Positions 35,060 to 43,156 of a stretch of 64,000 nt of DNA are shown here, one piece after another (the first letter of the stretch is position 1; each line of letters opens with the position of its first letter). The notes beneath the pieces are model-generated. The model saw nothing but the letters and a program-made list of their open reading frames with translations, was not told the DNA's origin and did not search any database. The DNA is from an uncultured Clostridia bacterium (lineage in GTDB: Bacteria > Bacillota > Clostridia > Christensenellales > Borkfalkiaceae): NCBI GenBank assembly GCA_934254725.1, contig CAKQLR010000003.1, positions 27,235-91,234 on the forward strand, given 5' to 3'. Made by a program: the position numbers and the translations under genes.

Positions 35060-36445
35060 TCAATCTACACAGTAAGAGGAAGAAAGAGTAACGGTTACTT
35101 CTTTTTCCGTGCCGTTTCTCTTTATAAAGAATTTAACGGTTTTGCCTTTTTCAAACATAATTTCGGCGTCGGTTAAATTGAACAATCTGGTAACGGTGAC
35201 TTTTTCTCCCTCGTATTCTATCGCGGTAACAATGTCGCCCATCGCGAGAATTCCTTCCGCAGGGCTTGAAGAAGCGACCGCGCTAACCGTAACTTCTTCC
35301 GAAATACGGGTATCCAAAAGTTCGTAATCGTAATACGCAAAGCTTGAAGAAATCATGTAAGTCACGCCGAGGTTAGCCATAACAAGCTGCGTTTTGGTAC
35401 CGTTGCAGTTCTTAACGATGTTGTTATAAACTTTTTCCACAATGGACGACGGTATCGCGTAGGCGATGTTATCCACTTTTGTTGAAACAACCTTTGCGTT
35501 TACTATACCTATCAGTTTTCCGTTCTTGTCGTAAAGACCGCCGCCGCTGTTTCCGCCGTTGACCGCGGCGTCAATTCTTATAACCCTGTAACTTACGGTC
35601 GTTTTCTCGTCCTTGGGCGAGGTCATCTGAATATACTCCGAATCCACGCTGACAATGCCCGCCGTTGCGGAAATACCCTTCGCTTCGGGGTTGCCAACCG
35701 CGAGTATGCCGTCGCCCGCGCCGAGCAGGTTGCTGTCGCCGAACTCCGCCGCGCGCAGATATTTACTGCGGAACACAACGGAATCGGTTATTTTAAGAAC
35801 GGCTATATCGTACGTTGCCGTTGCTCCGACGATTTCGGCATTCACCGCATAAGCGTCATACTCCCTGCCGTACACGAAAACTTTTACAGTTTCCGCAACG
35901 CCTTTGGTTACGTTGCTGTCGGCATCGTGAACTACATGGTAGTTTGTTATAACGAATGCGTTGCCCTCGTCGCTGTCTAAATACGCGATGACGCCCGCGC
36001 CTTCGCCCGTATATGCTTGCTCCGTATACGACTTACGCCCGTAAAAATCATAGCTGATGACGTATTTTTTAAACGTGCTTACAACCTTGACGGTGGAAAG
36101 CAACGCGGTATCGGCAACTTTTGATAAATCCGTGCCGAAAGTCTCCGAAATGTATTCGGGCATATACGCGTTCATAAAATCGTCAAAGGTTTTATTCTCG
36201 TTGCCCTCCTGCTTTTTCCACTCTTCGAAAAGTGAAACGACTGTGGGTTGCGCGTCGGCGCCGTTTTTGCCTTTAAGGCTTTCGAGCCACTCGGCTTCCG
36301 TGCCCTTAAAACCGTTCTGTACGGCTATCTGGTATGCGCTAAGACCCGCGTTGTCGTTCGAATTCAAAAGGCAGGAGCCGCCAAACGACATGACTAATAT
36401 CGCCACCAAAGCGATTATGAATACTACAAGCTTGTTTCTTTTCAT
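35060..36445 (-). CDS. Trypsin-like (HtrA-type) secreted serine protease
   Basis: 461 aa. An N-terminal membrane helix (about 6-24) is followed by AVQNGFKGTEAEWLESLKGK at 41-60, a short motif typical of tail-fibre and surface proteins and unusual before a protease. The catalytic triad is His170 (NYHVVHD), Asp213 (TYDIAVLKI) and Ser300 (GGNSGGGL). A C-terminal PDZ-like domain (about 370-455) has SPAEGILAMGDIVTAIEYEG. HtrA-type proteins degrade or refold misfolded exported proteins. GGSC at 22-25 could be a poor lipobox. Confidence 0.88.
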   Translation of the reverse strand: MKRNKLVVFIIALVAILVMSFGGSCLLNSNDNAGLSAYQIAVQNGFKGTEAEWLESLKGKNGADAQPTVVSLFEEWKKQEGNENKTFDDFMNAYMPEYISETFGTDLSKVADTALLSTVKVVSTFKKYVISYDFYGRKSYTEQAYTGEGAGVIAYLDSDEGNAFVITNYHVVHDADSNVTKGVAETVKVFVYGREYDAYAVNAEIVGATATYDIAVLKITDSVVFRSKYLRAAEFGDSNLLGAGDGILAVGNPEAKGISATAGIVSVDSEYIQMTSPKDEKTTVSYRVIRIDAAVNGGNSGGGLYDKNGKLIGIVNAKVVSTKVDNIAYAIPSSIVEKVYNNIVKNCNGTKTQLVMANLGVTYMISSSFAYYDYELLDTRISEEVTVSAVASSSPAEGILAMGDIVTAIEYEGEKVTVTRLFNLTDAEIMFEKGKTVKFFIKRNGTEKEVTVTLSSSYCVD

Positions 36446-36499
36446 TTATAACACCTCGCTTGTTTTTTATGATGATAAAACTCCAATCTTAAATTTTTC

Positions 36500-36526
36500 T
36501 TAAAACAGGGACGTTCTTCATCCCTG
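36500..36526 (-). terminator. Terminator of hemW
   Basis: On the minus strand CAGGGA, a 9-nt loop and TCCCTG are followed by TTTT. It lies 59 bp past the hemW stop. Confidence 0.6.
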
Positions 36527-36538
36527 CGCCCAAATATA

Positions 36539-36578
36539 TTTTAAACCGGACGCCCGCGTTTTAAACCGAGCGCCCGAT
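36539..36578. repeat. Two tandem copies of a 20-bp sequence
   Basis: TTTTAAACCGGACGCCCGCG and TTTTAAACCGAGCGCCCGAT lie head to tail, matching at 16 of 20 positions, between hemW and its terminator. Confidence 0.6.
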
Positions 36579-36584
36579 TAAAAA

Positions 36585-37694
36585 TCATTTTAAGAAGTCG
36601 ACTATTATCGAATTCTGAACGAAAATGTATTCCGGACGTATTTTCACCCTGCGGGGAGAAACGTCCATAACCGCAGCGTATTTGTTCAGCTCTTCGGAAA
36701 ACTCCGCAGTGAAATCCGTGCCGAAAAGTCTTTTATATTCCTTTCTGTCAATGCCGTCGTCCGTGCGAAGGGCAAGCATGATAAATTCGTTTTTAATCTC
36801 GTCGCCCTCTATAACTTCGCTGTTCTCCTCGGCAAAGTAACCCGAAATAATGCACTTAACGTAATCGTCTATATAAGGAATATTGTTAAACCTTCTGTTC
36901 TCCATATGGCTCGAAGCCGCCACGCCTAAGCCGATATACTCGCCGCGCTTCCAGTAGTTTTCGTTGTGCCTCGAGCGAAACCCGGGTTTTGAAAAGTTTG
37001 AAACTTCGTAACGCTTGTAGCCGAGGGTGTCGAGATAATCCACGCCGTAAGCGTACAGCTCGGCAACCGCGTCGTCGTCGGGAAGCTCGCCGTTCAGATA
37101 GTTTGTATACATCGGCGTGCCGTCCTCCGCTTTAAGCGCGTACATCGAAACGTGCGTCGCTCCGCTTTCCGCAATAACGTCCAGCGTCTTTTTAAGGTCG
37201 TCCGAGGTCTGGTCGAAAAGCCCTATCAGTGCGTCCGCATTGAAATTTTCGCCCTTAAGCATAGCCGCGCAGTCGAGGTAATCTTTCAGCGTGTGTATTC
37301 TGTTAAGCCGCGAAAGCATTCTGTCGTCCGCCGACTGAAGCCCCACGCTGAACCTGTTTATGCCTGCTTTTCTGTACGCATCAAGCTTAGCCTCGGTAAG
37401 TGTGCCAGGATTTATCTCCACGGTAATTTCCGCGTCCGGGAAAAGATTGAATTTTTCCTTGGCTTGCTTCACAACCCCGGTTATGTACTTTTCGTCTACG
37501 AAAGACGGAGTGCCGCCGCCTATATACAGCGTATCGAACCGATGATTTTTATATTGATTTGCGCGCGCCTTCATCTCCTTGTACAGACACGCGAAATACA
37601 GTTCCGCCTTGCCGTACTCGTTGGGGTAAGAAGCAAAATCGCAATAAGTGCATTTGCTTTTGCAGAACGGAACGTGAACGTATATTCCTGCCAT
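36585..37694 (-). CDS. hemW: Radical SAM heme chaperone HemW
   Basis: 369 aa. Cys11, Cys15 and Cys18 in PFCKSKCTYCDF give the CxxxCxxC cluster motif. YIGGGTPS, EINPGT and NRFSVGLQS follow, as in HemW, once annotated as oxygen-independent coproporphyrinogen oxidase. A C-terminal HemN_C domain is present. HemW inserts heme into respiratory enzymes. It follows lepA on the same strand, a common Firmicute order. Confidence 0.93.
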   Translation of the reverse strand: MAGIYVHVPFCKSKCTYCDFASYPNEYGKAELYFACLYKEMKARANQYKNHRFDTLYIGGGTPSFVDEKYITGVVKQAKEKFNLFPDAEITVEINPGTLTEAKLDAYRKAGINRFSVGLQSADDRMLSRLNRIHTLKDYLDCAAMLKGENFNADALIGLFDQTSDDLKKTLDVIAESGATHVSMYALKAEDGTPMYTNYLNGELPDDDAVAELYAYGVDYLDTLGYKRYEVSNFSKPGFRSRHNENYWKRGEYIGLGVAASSHMENRRFNNIPYIDDYVKCIISGYFAEENSEVIEGDEIKNEFIMLALRTDDGIDRKEYKRLFGTDFTAEFSEELNKYAAVMDVSPRRVKIRPEYIFVQNSIIVDFLK

Positions 37695-37731
37695 ATTTTT
37701 TCCTTTAAAGTGTTCTCTTTTATAAATAAGT

Positions 37732-37754
37732 AGCCTTTTTCGCGCAAAAACGGC
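37732..37754 (+). repeat. Dispersed intergenic element, copy 12
   Basis: AGCCTTTTTCGCGCAAAAAC then GGC, plus orientation, between the minus-strand lepA and hemW genes. GCC-TTTTT/AAAAA-GGC can pair. Confidence 0.6.
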
Positions 37755-37785
37755 ACTTTATGCTTTTTGTCAAATTCAGTGGCGG

Positions 37786-39597
37786 CTATTCGGAATCTAT
37801 CTTCAGAATGGAAGTAAACGCCTCGCTCGGAACTTCTACCGTGCCGAGTTTACGCATTTTCTTTTTGCCTTCCTTTTGCTTTTCGAGTAGCTTCTTCTTT
37901 CTCGTTATATCGCCGCCGTAGCACTTGGCGAGAACGTCCTTTCTGAGCGCCTTAACCGTTTCGCGGGCAATTACCTTGCCGCCTATGCAAGCCTGAATGG
38001 GTATTTCGAACATCTGACGGGGGATAACTTCTTTGAGCTTTTCTCCTATCGCCCTGCCGCGCGCGTAAGCTTTTTCCCTGTGAACTATTATGGAGAGCGC
38101 GTCGCAAATATCTCCGTTAAGCATCATATCCAGCTTGACAAGGTCGCTCTTCTCGTAGCCGTCAAGCTCGTAATCGAAGCTGGCATAGCCGCGCGTTCTC
38201 GACTTCAATCCGTCGAAGAAATCGTAAATAATCTCGTTTAACGGAAGTTTGTACAACAAACGCACCCTGTTGGAATCGAGATAGGTCATATCGAGGAACA
38301 CCCCTCGTTTTTCCTGACACAAATCCATTATGGGCCCCAGATAATCGGGCGGCGAATATATGCTCGCCTTTACGATAGGCTCTTCCATATATTCGATGTC
38401 CGACGGGTCGGGCAGGTGCGACGGGTTGTTTACGACAATCATAGATTTATCAGTCTTGTAAACCTTATAAGAAACGGACGGTGCCGTGGTTATGATATCG
38501 AGGTCGAACTCCCTTTCTATTCTTTGCTGAATGATTTCCATATGCAGAAGCCCTAAGAAACCGCATCTGAAACCGAAGCCGAGAGCGATGGAATTATCCG
38601 GCTCGAACGTAAGAGAAGCATCGTTCAGTTTAAGCTTTAAAAGGGCGTCTTTAAGGTCGTTGAATTTACTGCCGTCAAGAGGAAAAACCCCCGAAAACAC
38701 GACGGGAAGCACCTTTTTGTATCCCGGGAGAGCTTCGCTTGCGGGATTGTCCGCATCGGTAATAGTGTCGCCCACGGTGGTGTCCTGTATGGTTTTTATG
38801 CTCGCGGCAATGTAGCCTACCTCGCCCGAAACAAGCGAAGCCTTGGGGCGAAGATGCGGGTCGAAAGTACCTACTTCCACCACGTCGAAAACTTTGTTCG
38901 ACGTAAAGGTTTTAATTCTGCTGCCCGCTTTAACCTCGCCGTCCATTATTCTTACAAAGCAGATAACGCCCTTGTAGTTATCGTAATAGGAATCGAAAAT
39001 CAAAGCTTTGAGCGGCGCTTCGTCATCGCCCGACGGCGCGGGAATGTGCGTTACTATCTGCTCTAAAACCTCTTCGATATTTATGCCTTCCTTTGCGGAA
39101 ATTCTCGGTGCGGAAGAACCGTCCAACCCGATAACGTCCTCTATTTCCTTGGCAACCTCGTCGGGGCGGGCGGAAATAAGGTCTATTTTGTTTATTACGG
39201 GGAGAATTTCGAGGTTGTTATCGAGCGCAAGATAGGTGTTTGCAAGCGTCTGAGCTTCTATGCCCTGCGACGCGTCAACGATGAGTATTGCCCCCTCGCA
39301 CGCGGCGAGCGAGCGCGAAACCTCGTAGGTGAAGTCAACGTGACCCGGTGTATCTATAAGGTTAAAGATGTAATCTTTTCCGTCCTTAGCCTTGTACGAC
39401 ATTCTTACCGGCGTAAGCTTTATGGTAATGCCGCGTTCTCTTTCAAGGTCCATGGAGTCGAGAAGCTGATCCTCCATATCCCTTTCCGCAACCTGACCTG
39501 TCATCTCTATAATGCGGTCGGCAAGCGTGGATTTACCGTGGTCTATGTGCGCTATTATACAAAAATTTCGTATGTTTTCTTTTACTCTTTTTGCCAT
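37786..39597 (-). CDS. lepA: Elongation factor 4 (LepA)
   Basis: 603 aa, full length. GTPase motifs AHIDHGKST at 16-24, RGITIK, DTPGHVDF and NKIDL, followed by domain II, the EF-G-like domains and the LepA-specific C-terminal domain (DMMLNGDICDALS, RKKKLLEKQKEGKKKMR). It back-translocates or remodels stalled ribosomes. Confidence 0.98.
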   Translation of the reverse strand: MAKRVKENIRNFCIIAHIDHGKSTLADRIIEMTGQVAERDMEDQLLDSMDLERERGITIKLTPVRMSYKAKDGKDYIFNLIDTPGHVDFTYEVSRSLAACEGAILIVDASQGIEAQTLANTYLALDNNLEILPVINKIDLISARPDEVAKEIEDVIGLDGSSAPRISAKEGINIEEVLEQIVTHIPAPSGDDEAPLKALIFDSYYDNYKGVICFVRIMDGEVKAGSRIKTFTSNKVFDVVEVGTFDPHLRPKASLVSGEVGYIAASIKTIQDTTVGDTITDADNPASEALPGYKKVLPVVFSGVFPLDGSKFNDLKDALLKLKLNDASLTFEPDNSIALGFGFRCGFLGLLHMEIIQQRIEREFDLDIITTAPSVSYKVYKTDKSMIVVNNPSHLPDPSDIEYMEEPIVKASIYSPPDYLGPIMDLCQEKRGVFLDMTYLDSNRVRLLYKLPLNEIIYDFFDGLKSRTRGYASFDYELDGYEKSDLVKLDMMLNGDICDALSIIVHREKAYARGRAIGEKLKEVIPRQMFEIPIQACIGGKVIARETVKALRKDVLAKCYGGDITRKKKLLEKQKEGKKKMRKLGTVEVPSEAFTSILKIDSE

Positions 39598-39622
39598 ATT
39601 TTTTTAAAGTGTTTTTTAACAA

Positions 39623-39648
39623 GCTGCGTATATCGCGCGTTATCGCGC
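39623..39648 (+). repeat. Dispersed intergenic element, copy 13
   Basis: GCTGCGTATATCGCGCGTTA then TCGCGC, plus orientation, between minus-strand rho and lepA. Confidence 0.55.
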
Positions 39649-39693
39649 TTTTTCTGTGTATAATTCTGCTCGGAAATACTGTTTTATATTCCG

Positions 39694-41574
39694 TTATTTC
39701 TCCATAAGTTTAACCCAGGCGGGAAACTTCGCAACGAATTCCTCGTTGTTTTCCGTTCTGCCTATCATGCTGATAAGCGACTCCACACCCTCCTCTCTCG
39801 AGATAAACCTGCGGACGAGGAACGAACAATCAAGTTCCTTTTTGGAAAGAAGAAGTTCTTCCTTTCTCGTGCCGGAACGGTATAAATCGAACGCGGGGAA
39901 TATCCTCTTTTCTGCAAGTTCGCGGGTTAAGTGAATTTCCATATTGCCGGTGCCCTTAAACTCTTCGTAGATAACGTCGTCCATCTTGCTGCCCGTGTCT
40001 ATAAGCGCGGTCGCAAGGATTGTAAGGCTTCCGCCCTCTTTTATGTTTCTCGCCGCGCCGAAGAACTTTTTGGGAAGCTGAAGCGCCGCGGGGTCGATAC
40101 CGCCGGAAAGAATTTTGCCCGACGACGGAACAACCTGGTTGTACGCGCGGGTAAGGCGGGTTATCGAATCGAGAAGAATAACTACGTCCTTTTCAAGCTC
40201 CACAAGGCGTTTAGCCCTCCACATAACAAGCTCCGCCGCCCTGATGTGATGTTCGGGCGGTTCGTCGAACGTGGAGTAAACTACCTCGCCCTTTATACTG
40301 CTTTTAAGGTCGGTAACTTCTTCGGGGCGTTCGTCAATCAGAAGGACTATAAGGTGAATGTCCGGGTGGTTGGCTTCTATCGCCTGCGCAACATTTTTAA
40401 GCAACGTGGTCTTGCCCGTTTTAGGGGGCGCAACCACCAGCCCGCGCTGACCTTTGCCGAGAGGGCAAAGCAAATCCATCATTCTTAAAGTGAAGCAGTT
40501 TTCATCGTCCTTCCTCTCGAGGCTTAAGCGCTCCTGCGGGTAACAAGGGGTAAGGTCGTCGAAGTTTCTGCGCGGAGTTCTCGGCGGCAATCCGTTAACG
40601 GAAAGCACTTCCGTCAAAGATGACGAACCCGTTTCCCTCGTCCTTTCTGCTCTGCCCACGACAAAATCGCCCCGCCTCAGCCCGAAATACTTTACCTGCT
40701 GACGGGCAAGGAACGTATCGCCCGTGGGGGAAGACTCGTAATTGTTCGCCCTGAGGAAGCCGTAGCCGTCCATATGCATTTCCAGAACGCCGCTGACGGT
40801 GTCCGGTTTTTTCTGCTGTTCGTTATCCGCAAACCTCGCGCCCGAGGAAGTCTGATAATCCTTCCGCTCGTAAGGCGTTCTGTTGCCTCTGTTGAAACCT
40901 TCGCGCTGACCGTTTTGTCTCTGTCTGTCCGCGTCCCTGTAGAACGTGTTCCCCCTGCCGTCGCGGTTTGTCTGAGAGTTTCCTATAAACACCCCCGTTC
41001 TCTGCTGCCTGTTGCCGCCCTGCTGTCTGTCTCTGCCGGCATATTGCTCGGTTTTGTACGAACGGGAATGATCGTCGTTTTTATTTTGCGAGGACTTTCC
41101 GTCATCTTCGCAATAGCTTTCTTCGGGAGAAACGGGATCCGTTCCGTTAGAGAAAATCGCACCGCTTGCAGTAAAGCCTTTGTCCTTTTCGTCCGTGTAT
41201 GCGGGCGTCTCTCCGAAGCCCTGTCCGCCGAAGCCGTACGGCGCGGGCTGTTGTTTGAATTCCTCGCTTTCCGCCCCGTCCTCGGGCATAATGTAATCGT
41301 TCGTGTTTTCCGAAAGTTCTTCTTTCTCTTCGGGAAGAGAGGGCAAACTCTCTTTCTTTGTTTCCTGCGGCGGAATGTCCGAAGTGGATTTAACCGCCTT
41401 GCGTCCTCTTGTGCTTCTTACCGGCATGTTGCCTGTCTCCAGAATGTTTTTAATTTCATCAATTATAACGCCCTTCGGCTTTACGCCGGGCGTCCCCCCG
41501 AGCGAACGGAGAATTCTTCTTAAATCGTAAATACCGTAAAGATGAAGTTGTTCCTTATCAAAATTTTCCGACAT
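39694..41574 (-). CDS. rho: Transcription termination factor Rho with long disordered insert
   Basis: 626 aa, about 200 longer than E. coli Rho. Residues 1-50 form the Rho_N helical domain. Residues about 55-257 are low-complexity, acidic at first and then rich in Arg, Asn, Gln, Gly and Asp. The RNA-binding cold-shock domain is at about 258-325 (GYGFLRANNYES). The hexameric ATPase follows, with Walker A APPKTGKTT at 382-390, Walker B LIVLLIDERPEEV and the R-loop region. It terminates transcripts by translocating along RNA. The start has an AAGGAG site. Confidence 0.96.
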   Translation of the reverse strand: MSENFDKEQLHLYGIYDLRRILRSLGGTPGVKPKGVIIDEIKNILETGNMPVRSTRGRKAVKSTSDIPPQETKKESLPSLPEEKEELSENTNDYIMPEDGAESEEFKQQPAPYGFGGQGFGETPAYTDEKDKGFTASGAIFSNGTDPVSPEESYCEDDGKSSQNKNDDHSRSYKTEQYAGRDRQQGGNRQQRTGVFIGNSQTNRDGRGNTFYRDADRQRQNGQREGFNRGNRTPYERKDYQTSSGARFADNEQQKKPDTVSGVLEMHMDGYGFLRANNYESSPTGDTFLARQQVKYFGLRRGDFVVGRAERTRETGSSSLTEVLSVNGLPPRTPRRNFDDLTPCYPQERLSLERKDDENCFTLRMMDLLCPLGKGQRGLVVAPPKTGKTTLLKNVAQAIEANHPDIHLIVLLIDERPEEVTDLKSSIKGEVVYSTFDEPPEHHIRAAELVMWRAKRLVELEKDVVILLDSITRLTRAYNQVVPSSGKILSGGIDPAALQLPKKFFGAARNIKEGGSLTILATALIDTGSKMDDVIYEEFKGTGNMEIHLTRELAEKRIFPAFDLYRSGTRKEELLLSKKELDCSFLVRRFISREEGVESLISMIGRTENNEEFVAKFPAWVKLMEK

Positions 41575-41611
41575 TTTTCTACTCCTTATATAGCTATGTT
41601 ATTCCGCAAAA

Positions 41612-41636
41612 TCGTTGTTTTTGTGTGAAATACGAG
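41612..41636 (-). repeat. Possible dispersed element in reverse orientation (diverged)
   Basis: On the minus strand it reads CTCGTATTTCACACAAAAAC then AACGA, comparable to the plus-strand copies at 19809 and 35002. It would be the only reversed copy in the window, and the match is weak. Confidence 0.3.
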
Positions 41637-41661
41637 ACTTTTAAGAAAAGCCTCTTTACTT

Positions 41662-42273
41662 TTATTCGAATTGCATAAACGTTACGGGGGAGAAATCGTC
41701 AATATTTTCCCTCGTTATCTCTATGCGTTTATCCGCCGTTTTATAGTCGTTAAAGTACTTTAAAAACTCCGCAGGGGGAGCTATGTCTATATTGCAATCG
41801 TTTGTTTTGAAGTGCATGGGAATGGTAACTTTAGCCCCGATGGCTTTTGCGTACTGAGCCGCTTCCTTTCCGGAAATCGTGTAATTTCCGCCCACGGGTA
41901 TAAATACAATATCCGCGTCTACTTTAAACTTCTGTGCGTTTTCTTTCGTAAACTTTTCGCCCAGATCGCCGAGGTGAAGTATTCTAAGCCCTTCAGCGTC
42001 AAAGTAAAAAGCCGTGTTTTGCCCGCGTTTGCGCCCGTTTTCGTCATCGTGATAGCATTTTATAGCATGGAAAATCGGCGTCGGCTGAGTAACTATTATT
42101 CCGGCGTTCAAGCCCTGGGCGTAGCTGTGGTCGTAATGCAAATGAGAAATGAGCGCGTAATCGCAGGAAACCTTTTTCATTTTGTAGCCGATGCCGTCAA
42201 ACGGGTCGGTAACCACGGATAGTCCTTTGGCTTTTATAAAAAAGCAAGAGTGTCCTAAATATTCTATAATCAT
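41662..42273 (-). CDS. UPF0173-type metallo-beta-lactamase-fold hydrolase
   Basis: 203 aa. Metal-binding HLHYDH (His44, His46, Asp48, His49), then a LHLGDLGE stretch and a PMHFKT histidine. The opening YLGHSCFFI matches UPF0173. Members include lactonase-like and uncharacterised hydrolases; the substrate is unknown. It lies upstream of rho on the same strand, with a GGAG site before its start. Confidence 0.9.
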   Translation of the reverse strand: MIIEYLGHSCFFIKAKGLSVVTDPFDGIGYKMKKVSCDYALISHLHYDHSYAQGLNAGIIVTQPTPIFHAIKCYHDDENGRKRGQNTAFYFDAEGLRILHLGDLGEKFTKENAQKFKVDADIVFIPVGGNYTISGKEAAQYAKAIGAKVTIPMHFKTNDCNIDIAPPAEFLKYFNDYKTADKRIEITRENIDDFSPVTFMQFE

Positions 42274-42304
42274 AATATCTCCGTACGAAACAGAATAAAA
42301 AATT

Positions 42305-42691
42305 TTATAATTTCAAAGCGGTAACGCTTACGTCAAAGCGCTCCGACATACCGCCCGTAAACGATGTGTAAACCAGTTTAAGCATAACGGAATCTTCCGT
42401 ACTATCCTGCACTATATCCGTCGTGTGGGTTTCCACGGGTATCTCTCCGTACTCGGTGAAAAGCTCGGAAAATGTGGTTTTACCCCTCTCGAAAAGAAAA
42501 ACGGTGTTGATTTCCCCCTCTTTAATTATGCTGACCATGTCCTCGCCTATGACGATTTTAGAGTAATTCCCGGTTACCTCGTCGGTAAATTCTATTACGG
42601 TAGAACCGTATTCGTTAAATACGTCTCCGTAGGCTACGATTTCGTTCAACTCGCCGTCAACGGTTGATTTTATAGTAATTTTATAAGCCAT
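42305..42691 (-). CDS. DUF1934 beta-barrel protein
   Basis: 128 aa, a small calycin-like beta-barrel with the DUF1934 pattern (STVIEFTDE, KIVIGEDMVSIIKEGE, YGEIPVETHT). Function unknown; the family is widespread in Clostridia. No ribosome site is visible before the ATG. It is 31 bp upstream of the UPF0173 gene. Confidence 0.8.
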   Translation of the reverse strand: MAYKITIKSTVDGELNEIVAYGDVFNEYGSTVIEFTDEVTGNYSKIVIGEDMVSIIKEGEINTVFLFERGKTTFSELFTEYGEIPVETHTTDIVQDSTEDSVMLKLVYTSFTGGMSERFDVSVTALKL

Positions 42692-43156
42692 ATTTTAATA
42701 ATGATAAAGCGTGAAATTTTTTCGATAGGTATAAATTTTATAAACAGACCGTTTTTGGCCTAAACAGACAGACGTTTACGTCTAAATTAAATTATAACGC
42801 ATTTCGTTAAAAAAGTAAAGAGTTTTTAAACGATGTGTTTTTCGTATCCGAACAACCCCGCCCGTAACCCGCAAAACGTTAATTTTTAAAGTTTTTATAA
42901 AAGAAAGTTTATATTTAATGGCGGAAAATATGCATTTTTGCCAGAACAACTCCGATTTTATCGGAAATAATTTAAACTTTTTTTAATTTTGGTATTGACA
43001 AAGCCATTTTCCCGTGTTACAATACTTTTATAAACGAAGGATTCCCGGATATCAAAAAACGCTTCTTTCCTTAAAAAGAAAAAAAGTTGAAATTTTCAGC
43101 AAAAAAATACATGATTGAAGTTTCGGGAATATCATAAAATAGACAAGGGAGGTTTT
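42692..43156. other. 465-bp regulatory region before the second sugar operon
   Basis: Holds a direct repeat TAAACAGAC (42741 and 42761), a palindrome AGACG-ttta-CGTCT at 42770-42783, a perfect palindrome TCCGAT-ttt-ATCGGA at 42951-42965, the operon promoter (42995-43023) and TGAAA-t-TTTCA in the 5' leader near 43090. About 130 nt of leader precede the first start codon. No gene is seen. Confidence 0.6.
42951..43023 (+). promoter_or_regulatory. Promoter and candidate operator of the second sugar operon
   Basis: Perfect TTGACA (42995-43000), 17-bp spacer, TACAAT (43018-43023). The TCCGAT/ATCGGA palindrome sits 29 bp upstream of the -35 box, a position suited to an activator or to looping. Confidence 0.75.
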
